DNA of 64,000 bases, taken from Nitrospira sp. GTDB taxonomy: Bacteria > Nitrospirota > Nitrospiria > Nitrospirales > Nitrospiraceae. Below, piece after piece: positions 8,345-16,476 of this stretch. The DNA lies in assembly GCA_020853775.1 (NCBI GenBank), contig JADYYH010000054.1, positions 1 through 64,000 of the forward strand, given 5' to 3'. The notes under the pieces are model-generated. The model ran no database searches, was not told the origin of the DNA, and worked only from the letters and a program-made list of their open reading frames with translations. Every line of letters starts with the position of its first letter. Positions within the stretch are counted from its first letter, which is position 1. A program made the translations under genes and the position numbers.

Positions 8345-9901
8345 ATGTTTTCAAAATTCAGCCAGTTCACGATCAACCAACGGTTCATCATTCTGCTGGC
8401 CCTCGCCGGGTCCATTGCCGGTCTGGTGGCCGTGACTCTCTGGACACAACAGCCCGACATGCAAGTGCTGTTTGCCAATCTGGCGACCGACGATGCCGCG
8501 GGCATCATCGACAAGTTGAAAGACGCCAAAGTGCCCTATGAGACGACCAACGGCGGAACGACCATCCTCGTGCCCAATGCGCAGGTGCATGATCTGCGGC
8601 TGGAAATGGCCGGGCAAGGGCTTCCCCACGGCGGGGGAGTCGGATACGAAATATTCGATCGCACCACCATGGGTATGTCGGATTTTGTGCAGAAGTTGAA
8701 TTATCGGCGGGCGCTTCAAGGCGAACTGGCACGCACGATCACGCAGATGCCCGAAGTCGAGCGCGCGCGTGTGCACTTGGCGATTCCCGAGCGGCGCCTG
8801 TTTGCGACCGAGCAGGACCGTGCACGCGCCTCGGTGGTCGTCTCGCTCCGGGCCAACCAGAACTTATCCAAAGCTCAAGTGCAAGGCGTGGTGCATCTTG
8901 TCTCCAGCAGCGTGGAAGGGCTCCAGGCCCGTGACGTGACCGTCGTCGATGGCCATGGCAACCTGCTTTCGAACTCCTCCAGTGACGAATCGGCCGGCCT
9001 CTCCGGCACGCAAATGGAATACCAACGCACCCTGGAGAAGGACATCGAAACGCGCATTCAAAGCATGTTGGAGCGTATCGTCGGGGTGAATAAGGCGGTG
9101 GTCCGGGTGTCGAGTGTGCTCGACTTCAGGAAAATCGAGACCACCGAAGAACGATACGACCCGAACGGCCAGGTCGTGCGCAGCGAGCAGCGCGGACAGG
9201 AAAAGTCCAGCGGCATCAACGGGACCTCGGGCGGTGTACCGGGAGTGGAATCGAATGTGCCCGGCGGTGCAGAAGGCGAAGGCGGGCAAACCAGTTCGAA
9301 TAACAACCAGACGAAGAATGAGACCGTGAACTACGAGATCAGCCGGACCGTCTCGCGGATCGTCGAACCCACCGGCACAATCAAGAAGCTGTCCGTCGCC
9401 GTGCTGGTCGACGGGACGTATGAAGGCGGCAAGACAGGGGAGGCGGCGGCGGATCAGCCGAAGAAGTATGTGCCTCGGTCAGAAGAAGAAATGAAGCGCA
9501 TCGAAGAGATCGTCAAGAAAGCCATGGGGTATTCCACGGAACGCCAGGATCAGGTTGAAGTGGTGAGTATCCAGTTCGGCCTCGGCGTGGAAGAACCGGT
9601 GGGCGCAGGGGTGGAAGCTGCGGCCGACAGCACCAAGGCCTGGATGCCGTACATCCGCTACGCCGTGGGCGGACTCTTGTTCTTCCTGATTCTCTTCATG
9701 GTCGTCCGTCCGCTGATGGTCATGCTCGTCCAGTCGGCTCCGGCCGCCACCGCAGGCGACACGCCGGCGCTGCCGGCATCACTCGGACAAGTCGAGGCGG
9801 CCATCTCGGGCAAACAGCCCGGCCAGATTCTCGACATGGCGAAAAACAATCCGGCAAACACCGCCGTCGTGGTCAAACAGTGGCTGAAAAGTAACGCGTA
9901 A
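8345..9901 (+). CDS. fliF: flagellar MS-ring protein FliF
   Basis: Inner-membrane ring protein of 518 residues on which the basal body is built. There is an N-terminal membrane segment at about 14-33, two ring-building domains including MPEVERARVHLAIPERRLF, a Ser/Gly/Asn-rich insertion around 285-330, a second membrane segment at about 438-460 and a cytoplasmic tail with GQILDMAKNNP that should bind FliG. The tail and length are usual. The stop lies 5 bases before fliG. It acts with FliG, FliM and FliN of the same cluster. Confidence 0.96.
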   Translation: MFSKFSQFTINQRFIILLALAGSIAGLVAVTLWTQQPDMQVLFANLATDDAAGIIDKLKDAKVPYETTNGGTTILVPNAQVHDLRLEMAGQGLPHGGGVGYEIFDRTTMGMSDFVQKLNYRRALQGELARTITQMPEVERARVHLAIPERRLFATEQDRARASVVVSLRANQNLSKAQVQGVVHLVSSSVEGLQARDVTVVDGHGNLLSNSSSDESAGLSGTQMEYQRTLEKDIETRIQSMLERIVGVNKAVVRVSSVLDFRKIETTEERYDPNGQVVRSEQRGQEKSSGINGTSGGVPGVESNVPGGAEGEGGQTSSNNNQTKNETVNYEISRTVSRIVEPTGTIKKLSVAVLVDGTYEGGKTGEAAADQPKKYVPRSEEEMKRIEEIVKKAMGYSTERQDQVEVVSIQFGLGVEEPVGAGVEAAADSTKAWMPYIRYAVGGLLFFLILFMVVRPLMVMLVQSAPAATAGDTPALPASLGQVEAAISGKQPGQILDMAKNNPANTAVVVKQWLKSNA

Positions 9902-9906
9902 CGGAT

Positions 9907-10908
9907 ATGGCCATGAACAAAGAGCTTAGCGGCGCGCAAAAAGCCGCCATTCTGCTTCGAGCGATCGGCGAGGAGGCCGCGGCGGCGGTGATGAAAACGC
10001 TCGATCCGAAAGATATTCGGAAGCTCGGCGAGTTCATGAAAGAAACCGCGAATATCACCAAGCAGGAAGAAGACAGCGTGATCGCGGAATTCGAACAGGC
10101 CAGTTCCAACGGCGAGGTGCAATTCGAAGGACGGGAGTTCATGGAGGCCATTCTCAAAAAAGCGCTGGGCTCGGAAAAGGCCGCGCGGATGATGGAGTCC
10201 CTGAATACCAAGACCTATCCGGGCATCGACGCGCTGAAATGGGTCGATGCTCGCACGGTGGCGCAAATCCTCAAGATCGAGCATCCGCAGACCATTGCCG
10301 TCTGTCTGGGCCAAATGGAGGCCGAGCAGGCGAGCGCTGTCCTGGCGCTCTTGCCGGTGCATTTGCATGCCGACGTCTCGCTTCGGTTGGCCACCATGCA
10401 AGAGGTGCAGCCTGAAGTGCTGGCTGAGCTCAGCGACAGTCTGCAGGAGATTCTGTCGGCTTCGATGGGCATGTCGAGCATGTCGGTCGGCGGAGCGGAA
10501 CTCATGGCCGAGATCCTGACCCGCGTGGATAAAAATACCGAAGGCGCGATCATGGCCAAAATCACCGAACGCGATCAGGCCCTGGCGGAAAATATCCGCG
10601 CGTTGATGTTTGTCTTCGACGACCTGGTGGATCTGGACTCTCGCGGCATGCAGGAGCTCATGAAGGAAATCAGCAAAGAAGACCTTCCGATCGCCTTGCG
10701 GGGGGCTACGCCGGAAATCAAAGAAAAATTTCTCAAGAACATGTCGAGCCGCGCGGCAGAAATGCTCAAAGAGGACATGGAGACACGCGGGCCTGTCAAG
10801 GTCTCGGATGTCGAAAAGGCCCAACAGAACATTCTCAAAGTCTGCCGTAAACTCGAGGAAGAAGGCCGTATCGTCATCGGCGGCGGCGGAGGCGAGGAGT
10901 TGTTGTAA
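9907..10908 (+). CDS. fliG: flagellar motor switch protein FliG
   Basis: Rotor protein of 333 residues that couples stator torque to the rotor and switches direction. It starts with GAQKAAILLRAIGEE, has the EHPQT motif at 125-129 in the middle ARM domain and the torque-helix region MFVFDDLVDLDSRGMQELMK in the C-terminal domain. The glycine-rich tail GGGGGEE is slightly unusual. The following receiver-FliH gene begins on the base right after the fliG stop, so the two are tightly coupled. Confidence 0.97.
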   Translation: MAMNKELSGAQKAAILLRAIGEEAAAAVMKTLDPKDIRKLGEFMKETANITKQEEDSVIAEFEQASSNGEVQFEGREFMEAILKKALGSEKAARMMESLNTKTYPGIDALKWVDARTVAQILKIEHPQTIAVCLGQMEAEQASAVLALLPVHLHADVSLRLATMQEVQPEVLAELSDSLQEILSASMGMSSMSVGGAELMAEILTRVDKNTEGAIMAKITERDQALAENIRALMFVFDDLVDLDSRGMQELMKEISKEDLPIALRGATPEIKEKFLKNMSSRAAEMLKEDMETRGPVKVSDVEKAQQNILKVCRKLEEEGRIVIGGGGGEELL

Positions 10909-11958
10909 ATGGGGAGCACTGCCGCGGGTACGGGCGTTTCGATGGCGGTTTCGCCCGAGTCAGAGAAGAAGTTGTCGCCGCGGGCCATCTTGATCGTCGA
11001 TGACGAGCCCTCTATCTGTCTCCTGCTATCCGAGATGCTGGAGCCCACGGGACATCCTGTCCTGACCGCCGGCTCGGTACAGGAAGCCTTGACTCATCTG
11101 CGCACCCGCTCCGTGGCTGTCGTGATTGTGGATGTGCAGTTGGGCGGCGCAGACGGCATAACCTTTCTCCAGCAAGCGCTCGACATCGATAATCGCCTGC
11201 TCGGCATCGTGATGACCGGCCACGGGAACATTGAGCTGGCCGTCCGGGCCATGAAGTCCGGGGCAGCGGATTTTCTCACCAAACCGTTTCAAGTCGAGCT
11301 GGTCCGGCTGGCCGTGTCCAGATTGCTGGAACTCTACCGGTTGCGACAGGAAAATACCGTGCTCACCCGCACGTTGATTCGCTCCGGGAACATTCAATTA
11401 CGTCCCGTGCCGCTGGCGGATTTCAGTCGCGGCAATCGACCGTTTGGAACGGAGGATCTCACCGAGTTTGAGCGGGGAGTGGCGGAAGGTGAAACGCGTT
11501 CGACCCAACGGGTGGCTGCCGCGCGACAGCGGGAGCAGAGCCTGGTGACGTCGTTGATGACGCGCTTAGAGGAAACGTGGCAGCATCTGCATGAGACGGT
11601 CGAAGAAGAAATCGCCTCCCTCTCGTTCATGATTGCGCACAAGGTCGTTCGGGATGCCGTCACCGAAAAACGCGACGTGATCGTGACGCAAGTCCGAACC
11701 GCCCTCGCGCATCTGCACGAAAGCGGTCTCGTGCGAGTCCGGGTGCATCCCTCGGATCTCGCCGTCCTCGAATCGGCACGCAACGCCCTCAGCCAGACGC
11801 CGCACGGACTGTTGACCTTAAAGTTCGAGACAGACCCCGCCATCGGTCCTGGAGGATGTCTCATTCAGGCGCAAAGCCTGTTGATCGATGCGACCCTGGA
11901 CACGCAGTTGTTGCGGCTGGGCGAAGCGTTACGAAAGCGGGATGCCGGTGAAGCTTAG
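10909..11958 (+). CDS. fliH: receiver-FliH fusion, phosphorylatable regulator of the export ATPase
   Basis: A 349-residue fusion. Residues about 25-145 are a complete CheY-like receiver with D31-D32, phospho-acceptor D75 (VVIVDVQLGG), T103 (VMTGHG) and K125 (LTKPF). A linker runs to about 185. Residues about 186-349 match the FliH/YscL family: a heptad-rich segment (FERGVAEGE, then helices to about 235), then EEIASLSFMIAHKVVRDAV, VRVRVHPSDLAVLES and GCLIQAQSLLIDATLDTQLL. FliH normally forms a dimeric stalk that holds and restrains the ATPase FliI and anchors it to FliN through N-terminal tryptophans. Here the only tryptophan is W224, so that anchor is missing and the receiver takes its place. 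It lies at the normal fliH position between fliG and fliI and no other fliH is seen. The frame is continuous, with no sign of frameshift. Phospho-control of export is inferred. Confidence 0.88.
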   Translation: MGSTAAGTGVSMAVSPESEKKLSPRAILIVDDEPSICLLLSEMLEPTGHPVLTAGSVQEALTHLRTRSVAVVIVDVQLGGADGITFLQQALDIDNRLLGIVMTGHGNIELAVRAMKSGAADFLTKPFQVELVRLAVSRLLELYRLRQENTVLTRTLIRSGNIQLRPVPLADFSRGNRPFGTEDLTEFERGVAEGETRSTQRVAAARQREQSLVTSLMTRLEETWQHLHETVEEEIASLSFMIAHKVVRDAVTEKRDVIVTQVRTALAHLHESGLVRVRVHPSDLAVLESARNALSQTPHGLLTLKFETDPAIGPGGCLIQAQSLLIDATLDTQLLRLGEALRKRDAGEA

Positions 11959-13255
11959 CGAACGATTGGAACATGTCGAACCGCTCTCAGTCACGGGTAG
12001 GGTCGCCCAGGCCGTCGGCATCGTCATTGAAGCTTCTGGCCCCTTCACCTCCGTCGGGGAAGTGTGTGAAATCACGCGTGAAGGAGGGCACGGATCCGTG
12101 ATGGCGGAAGTCGTGGGCTTCCGGGAAGATCGCGTGTTGCTGATGCCATTGGGTGAGATGCAGGGCATCGGACCGGGCAGTCGCGTGGTCATGAAGGGAC
12201 ATGTCGCATCCGTCCCCGTCGGTCCTCAGATGCTGGGGCGCATCTTTGACGGCCTCGGACATCCGCTGGACGGGCTGCCGCCTCTTCGCAGCGACGTGCG
12301 GGTTCCCTTGTATGCGGCCCCGCTGAATCCCTTGCATCGAGCCAGAATCACGCAGCCCGTCGATCTGGGTATTCGGGCCATCAATGCCTTGTTGACCTGT
12401 GGCCAAGGTCAGAAGATCGGGGTGTTCGCAGGATCGGGCGTGGGCAAAAGCGTACTGTTGGGCATGATTAGCCGTTATACGCAAGCGGACGTCCGGGTCA
12501 TCGCCCTCGTCGGCGAGCGGGGCCGCGAAGTCAAAGAATTCCTGGAACGCGATCTGACGCCTGAAGCCAGGGCCCGCTCTATTGTCGTCGTGGCGACATC
12601 CGATCAACCTCCGCTGGTCCGCATCCGGGGCGCGCTGGTGGCGACGGCCATTGCGGAATATTTTCGCGATTGCGGCAAACACGTCCTGCTCATGATGGAC
12701 TCTCTCTCGCGATTGGCCTACAGCCAGCGTGAAGTCGGATTGGCTATCGGGGAACCGCCGACCACGAAAGGGTACACGCCGTCCGTGTTTGCCGTCTTGC
12801 CGAAACTCCTGGAGCGGGTCGGCCCGGCACAAAGCGGCGGCAGCATTACCGGCCTCTACACCGTCCTGGTCGACGGCGACGATCTCAACGATCCTGTCGC
12901 GGATGCGGTACGATCCATTCTCGACGGACATATCGTGCTGTCCCGGGAACTCGCCGCGCGCAATCATTTTCCCGCCATCGATATCCTCCAGAGCACCAGC
13001 CGGGTCATGCGTGACATCGTGACGCCCGCACATTATGCCGCGGCGCGGTTAGTCCTCGAACGCACGGCTCTGTATCGACGATCCGAAGATTTGATTACTT
13101 TGGGGGCGTACAAGCCCGGCACGAGCAAAGAGCTCGATAAAGCCGTGTCCGCCCATGACGGCATCACGGCGTTTCTGCGCCAAGAAACCAAGCAGGCGGT
13201 CGGATTGCCGCAATCGATCGACGCGCTCCTGACGCTGGCAGGGACGATTCAATGA
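11942..13255 (+). CDS. fliI: flagellum-specific export ATPase FliI
   Basis: Cytoplasmic ATPase of the flagellar type III exporter, 437 residues, related to F1-ATPase beta. Walker A is AGSGVGKS at 163-170; the Walker B region reads HVLLMMDSLSRLAYSQREVG, followed by GEPPTTKGYTPSVFAVLPKL. The ATG at 11942 overlaps the end of the receiver-FliH gene by 17 bases, and is preferred to an upstream in-frame ATG (11888) because family members begin at about this point. The stop overlaps fliJ (ATGA). Partner of the FliH domain and FliJ, which form the ATPase-stalk complex. Confidence 0.96.
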   Translation: MPVKLSERLEHVEPLSVTGRVAQAVGIVIEASGPFTSVGEVCEITREGGHGSVMAEVVGFREDRVLLMPLGEMQGIGPGSRVVMKGHVASVPVGPQMLGRIFDGLGHPLDGLPPLRSDVRVPLYAAPLNPLHRARITQPVDLGIRAINALLTCGQGQKIGVFAGSGVGKSVLLGMISRYTQADVRVIALVGERGREVKEFLERDLTPEARARSIVVVATSDQPPLVRIRGALVATAIAEYFRDCGKHVLLMMDSLSRLAYSQREVGLAIGEPPTTKGYTPSVFAVLPKLLERVGPAQSGGSITGLYTVLVDGDDLNDPVADAVRSILDGHIVLSRELAARNHFPAIDILQSTSRVMRDIVTPAHYAAARLVLERTALYRRSEDLITLGAYKPGTSKELDKAVSAHDGITAFLRQETKQAVGLPQSIDALLTLAGTIQ

Positions 13256-13692
13256 ACGTGACGGTCCTCAGGACCTACGCGGTACAACTGGAGGAAGTGG
13301 CGAAACTGGAACTGGCAGAACTCAGTCACGCCCTACAGCAAACGGTGGATCGGATGGCCATGTTGGAATCACGCGCCAAAGAAGACGCCGACCGGTATCT
13401 GCTTCAGGCCCGTGCCGGCAGCACCGTCGATCAGATGTATGGCCACCTGGATGCGATGGATCAGGCGATTGCGGCACGGAAACACTTGGAGCAGGTCTTG
13501 GCTGCCGAACAAACCAAGATGGAACAGAAACGCGCTGAACTGCTCGACGCGATGCAGTATCGTAAGAAATTGGATCTGCTTGAGGCTCGCGCCGCGCTGG
13601 ACCTCCGCCGCCGCCGTGAGCGCCAGGATCAGCACCTGCTCGATGAACGCGCCTGGAGACGAAGCCCATTGCATAAGGGGAAACGGGGATGA
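13252..13692 (+). CDS. fliJ: flagellar export stalk protein FliJ
   Basis: A 146-residue helical, charged, coiled-coil protein without membrane segments. Sequence similarity to FliJ is weak, as usual, but size, heptad character (for example LEEVAKLELAELSHALQQT) and the place directly after fliI with an ATGA overlap identify it. FliJ is the central stalk in the FliI hexamer and links it to FlhA. The stop overlaps the next gene start by 4 bases. Confidence 0.88.
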   Translation: MNVTVLRTYAVQLEEVAKLELAELSHALQQTVDRMAMLESRAKEDADRYLLQARAGSTVDQMYGHLDAMDQAIAARKHLEQVLAAEQTKMEQKRAELLDAMQYRKKLDLLEARAALDLRRRRERQDQHLLDERAWRRSPLHKGKRG

Positions 13693-14321
13693 CGCAGACC
13701 GGAAGCCATACTGATCCAGGCAGGTATGCCGGCACGGCCATGCGGGTGTGTTTGAGCGCGCTTTTGCTCGCGGTCGTCCCGTCGGCTCAGGCGGCAGAAG
13801 ACTCGAAGGGCGTTCCTGCGGCACAGAAAGACGAATCGAAGTCCGAGACGGTGAAAAAAGACGTCCAAGGACCGGCCACCAGCGCCCCACGGGAAATTTA
13901 TGACATGTTGGAGCAACGCAAACGTCTCTTAGACAAGCGTGAGACGGCTGTGCGCGGATCAGAGACCCACCTCCTGGAACTCAAGGCAGAGTTGGAGCAG
14001 ATTGTCACACGCCACGAACAGGCGGTGGAGGCCGAGAAAAAGCGCCGCCAGGCCGCCCAAGCCAAGGGAGCGGGCGAGGCTGACAAAGTAAAGACACCGG
14101 CCAAAGCCACTCCGGCGGTCAACGTGAATCAGGCTCAACTGGCGAAGATCTATGAAGCCATGCCGGCAGAAGAGGCGGCCGCCAGGCTGGAGCGCATGCC
14201 CGAACGCAAAGCGCTCGAAGTGCTCCGACTGCTGAAAGGCAAATCTGCCGGAGCCATCCTGGCAGAGGTCAAGCCGGAACGCGCAGCCCGGCTGACCGAG
14301 CAATTGCTGACCACCCCGTAG
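13689..14321 (+). CDS. MotE-like periplasmic protein (MgtE N-domain-like C-terminus)
   Basis: A 210-residue exported protein. Hydrophobic residues at about 18-35, ending PSAQA, look like a signal peptide or anchor. A coiled coil follows (about 75-125, EQRKRLLDKRETAV and on), and a C-terminal helical domain with YEAMPAEEAAARLERMP and GKSAGAILAEVKPERAARLT that resembles the MgtE N-terminal domain, as in MotE proteins, which act as chaperones for MotC or stabilise stator/rod parts in alphaproteobacteria. It overlaps fliJ by ATGA, so it is part of the same operon. Exact role here is unknown; MotE is the best family call. Confidence 0.75.
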   Translation: MTQTGSHTDPGRYAGTAMRVCLSALLLAVVPSAQAAEDSKGVPAAQKDESKSETVKKDVQGPATSAPREIYDMLEQRKRLLDKRETAVRGSETHLLELKAELEQIVTRHEQAVEAEKKRRQAAQAKGAGEADKVKTPAKATPAVNVNQAQLAKIYEAMPAEEAAARLERMPERKALEVLRLLKGKSAGAILAEVKPERAARLTEQLLTTP

Positions 14322-14454
14322 CGCGTCGTTTCAGGTATCCCTCATCAGGCAGCTTTTGCCGCCTTCAACTGCAGAATCTTCCTTCTCGCGATGGCCGGTT
14401 CTCCTCGTCGCATCAAAACCTCGCGTCAGACCGCATTTTTCATCACATCGCTCA

Positions 14455-14470
14455 TGGCACGGCCTTTGTA
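14455..14470 (+). promoter_or_regulatory. sigma54 promoter candidate for fliK operon
   Basis: TGGCACGGCCTTTGTA has a perfect -24 element TGGCACG (GG at 14456-14457), correct spacing of ten bases, and TTGT where TTGC is expected at -12. Transcription would begin near 14481, giving a 36-base leader before the fliK ATG at 14517. The gap of 195 bases after the previous gene also suggests a new transcription unit. Confidence 0.55.
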
Positions 14471-14516
14471 GTAGTGTCCACTGTCTATTCACGGGCTCGT
14501 CACAGACAGGAATTGT

Positions 14517-16100
14517 ATGGCCACTGATATGCACGCACTCTCCAGCGGGTTTCCCACTCAGCGCGCACCAGAGATTCAAGATACCAGGGATCGTCAGCGT
14601 GCGGTTCAAGGTTCGGATCCAGCACGGAACTTTGAGTCGGTACTCGGGCGTGCGGAGGCTCGTCACATGCCGTACAAACAGGATACCCCCACCGTTCGGA
14701 ACGGGGAGAGGACCGCACCGCACGCGCGCCAGGTTGCTCGTTCAACACAGGAGCCATCAGACCATCCATCGGACCGATCAGCCGTATCAGAAGGCGATGA
14801 TCAGCCACACAACCGTATTGAACGCAGAGAGGAAACGGCCCGACAGTCGGCGGACGACTCAGATGAAAAGAACGCGACTCAGGAATCGAAACAGAACCAT
14901 CATGAACAGGATGCCATGCGGCAGGACATGCTACTGGCCGCAATGATGGTACCGGCCGCTTCCGCGACTCCGGTGGAAGAGCAGCCGTCCCAGACGGAGA
15001 CGGCTGAGAACAGCGTTGACACACCCAGCAATGCAGTTGTGGTCCTCTCCAACGATCACGCGACAGAAGGATCTACGTCTGCCACGTCCCTGGTCGCTTC
15101 CGCACCTGGAACTGATGCAGCCACGCCAGGAGTTCCGAGAAGCGAACCGGATGCCACGGCAGCCGCAGGCAAGGAAGCGGCTCCGAGCAAATACCCCGCA
15201 GACAAGGAGACGGTGCAGTCCGAGGCGAAGGAGAGGTCATCGGTCGCCGGTCAAATTCCTGCCCCGGAAGGAAAACCGGCAGACCGCATAGACTCCGGTG
15301 CAGGATCTCGACTTGATGCGGATCATGTGAGTTCCGCCCTCGCTGCCATGACCGCGTCGAAGCACAACCCCAAGATGACGGAGCAGGGCCCTCTCGATCA
15401 GGTGGATCGTTCGACGATGTTCGATGCGGTTACGCAAGAAACCTCCCTGAACGAAGGGCAAGCAGGGACCGGCAGTGGGCGATTCCTGGATCAAGACGGA
15501 CAGAGTCTTTCCGATTCGTCTGGAGGCAGTGACCGTTCCCTTCTCAATCAGACTCCCTCAGTCGAGCAGAATGCCCGGCCGGCTTTTATGGAGAGGATGA
15601 ATGATCTGCATCAACCGGCGCCGCCCGTCAGCGAGAGTTCCTTCGGGAGGAGCGAATCGGAACAGACCACTGCGGTGCTTCGGGCTTTCGACTCCGAACA
15701 TGTGGGCGAGCTTCGAGGGATGGCCCCCCCGTCGCAGAGCGTGACGTTGGATCTGGATCCGTTGGATATGGGGCCGTTGCGCGTCCGCGTCATGATGAGC
15801 GACCAGACGGTTCATGCCCATATTCGAACGGAACATGGCGAATTGGGTCTGGGGTTGTTGCAACAGGGACAATCGTTGGAATCGTCGCTGCGCACGACCG
15901 GCCTGGAAATGGGCATGTTGCGGGTCACGGTCGATCAGCAACAGGGCCGAGGAGACAACGCCTGGATGTTTCAACAGCAGCAACAGCAAGGGCGGTCCTC
16001 GTCACCGAACATGTCCCAGGCGGGGGCGCGAGAGGATGAACGTGCGGCGAGGGGAGAGCGTCGTGCCGGATCAAACGAACGGGTGAGCTTGTTTGCCTGA
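14517..16100 (+). CDS. fliK: flagellar hook-length control protein FliK
   Basis: A 527-residue protein. The first 390 residues are low-complexity, rich in Ser, Ala, Glu, Gln and Pro, typical of the exported molecular-ruler part. The conserved C-terminal domain (about 405-480) contains LDLDPLDMGPLRVRVMMSD, HIRTEHGELGLGLLQQG and LRTTGLEMGMLRVTVD, the FliK switch domain that acts on FlhB to change export from rod/hook to filament substrates. A glutamine-rich run follows near 482-490. ATG follows AGGA; probably transcribed from the sigma54 site at 14455. It lies before flgD and flgE, a common order. Confidence 0.92.
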   Translation: MATDMHALSSGFPTQRAPEIQDTRDRQRAVQGSDPARNFESVLGRAEARHMPYKQDTPTVRNGERTAPHARQVARSTQEPSDHPSDRSAVSEGDDQPHNRIERREETARQSADDSDEKNATQESKQNHHEQDAMRQDMLLAAMMVPAASATPVEEQPSQTETAENSVDTPSNAVVVLSNDHATEGSTSATSLVASAPGTDAATPGVPRSEPDATAAAGKEAAPSKYPADKETVQSEAKERSSVAGQIPAPEGKPADRIDSGAGSRLDADHVSSALAAMTASKHNPKMTEQGPLDQVDRSTMFDAVTQETSLNEGQAGTGSGRFLDQDGQSLSDSSGGSDRSLLNQTPSVEQNARPAFMERMNDLHQPAPPVSESSFGRSESEQTTAVLRAFDSEHVGELRGMAPPSQSVTLDLDPLDMGPLRVRVMMSDQTVHAHIRTEHGELGLGLLQQGQSLESSLRTTGLEMGMLRVTVDQQQGRGDNAWMFQQQQQQGRSSSPNMSQAGAREDERAARGERRAGSNERVSLFA

Positions 16101-16112
16101 TTGGGAGGAACT

Positions 16113-16403
16113 ATGGATATCAGTAAAGTCATTACCCAGACACCTGCAGCGGATGCGTCGACGCCGACGACCGACGGACCCAAACCGCTCGGCAAGGATG
16201 ATTTTCTCAAATTGCTCGTCACGCAGCTTCAGCATCAGGATCCCTTGAAGCCGATGGAGAACGAGGCGTTTATTGCACAGACGGCGCAATTTTCGCAGCT
16301 GGACCAGATGACGAAGATGGTGTCGTTGATGGAGAGGAGCGTGGCGCTCCAAGAGGCGGCCCAGAACAAGACCACCCAGACCGGCACGACGGCGGTCGCC
16401 TGA
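16113..16403 (+). CDS. flgD: hook cap / scaffolding protein FlgD, short form
   Basis: Only 96 residues. It contains the conserved N-terminal FlgD block [19 protein letters not shown], then [22 protein letters not shown]. It ends soon after and lacks the C-terminal Ig-like and tudor-like domains seen in FlgD proteins of about 220 residues; short forms are known in some phyla. The ATG at 16113 follows GGGAGG at 16103-16108, so an upstream TTG in frame is not used. FlgD guides assembly of FlgE into the hook. Stop is followed at once by a strong hairpin. Confidence 0.92.
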   Translation: MDISKVITQTPAADASTPTTDGPKPLGKDDFLKLLVTQLQHQDPLKPMENEAFIAQTAQFSQLDQMTKMVSLMERSVALQEAAQNKTTQTGTTAVA

Positions 16404-16407
16404 TCGA

Positions 16408-16427
16408 GGCCGGCGTGAAGGCCGGCC
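16408..16427 (+). other. RNA hairpin between flgD and flgE
   Basis: A perfect 7-bp inverted repeat, GGCCGGC (16408-16414) and GCCGGCC (16421-16427) around loop GTGAAG, starts four bases after the flgD stop. There is no T tract, so it is more likely an RNA-processing or stability element, or a partial terminator, than a full terminator. It could allow flgE to be expressed at a different level from flgD. Confidence 0.5.
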
Positions 16428-16476
16428 GCACGAAGAGATCGAACGAGACAGCGTACGGCAACAAGGAGGAGCGATC

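Noticed and set aside
10909-11958. That the receiver-FliH fusion is a sequencing or frameshift artefact joining two genes
   Set aside because: The frame is open throughout, both domains are complete, the linker has normal coding character, and there is no internal start with a ribosome binding site at the FliH border that I can see.
9658-13033. Long minus-strand open frames opposite fliG (9658-10824) and fliI (11987-13033)
   Set aside because: They lie opposite strongly conserved plus-strand genes, are rich in His/Arg as expected of antisense frames in GC-rich DNA, and match no family.
14356-14946. Plus-strand open frame overlapping the start of fliK
   Set aside because: Different frame from FliK, no domain, and it spans the intergenic promoter region.
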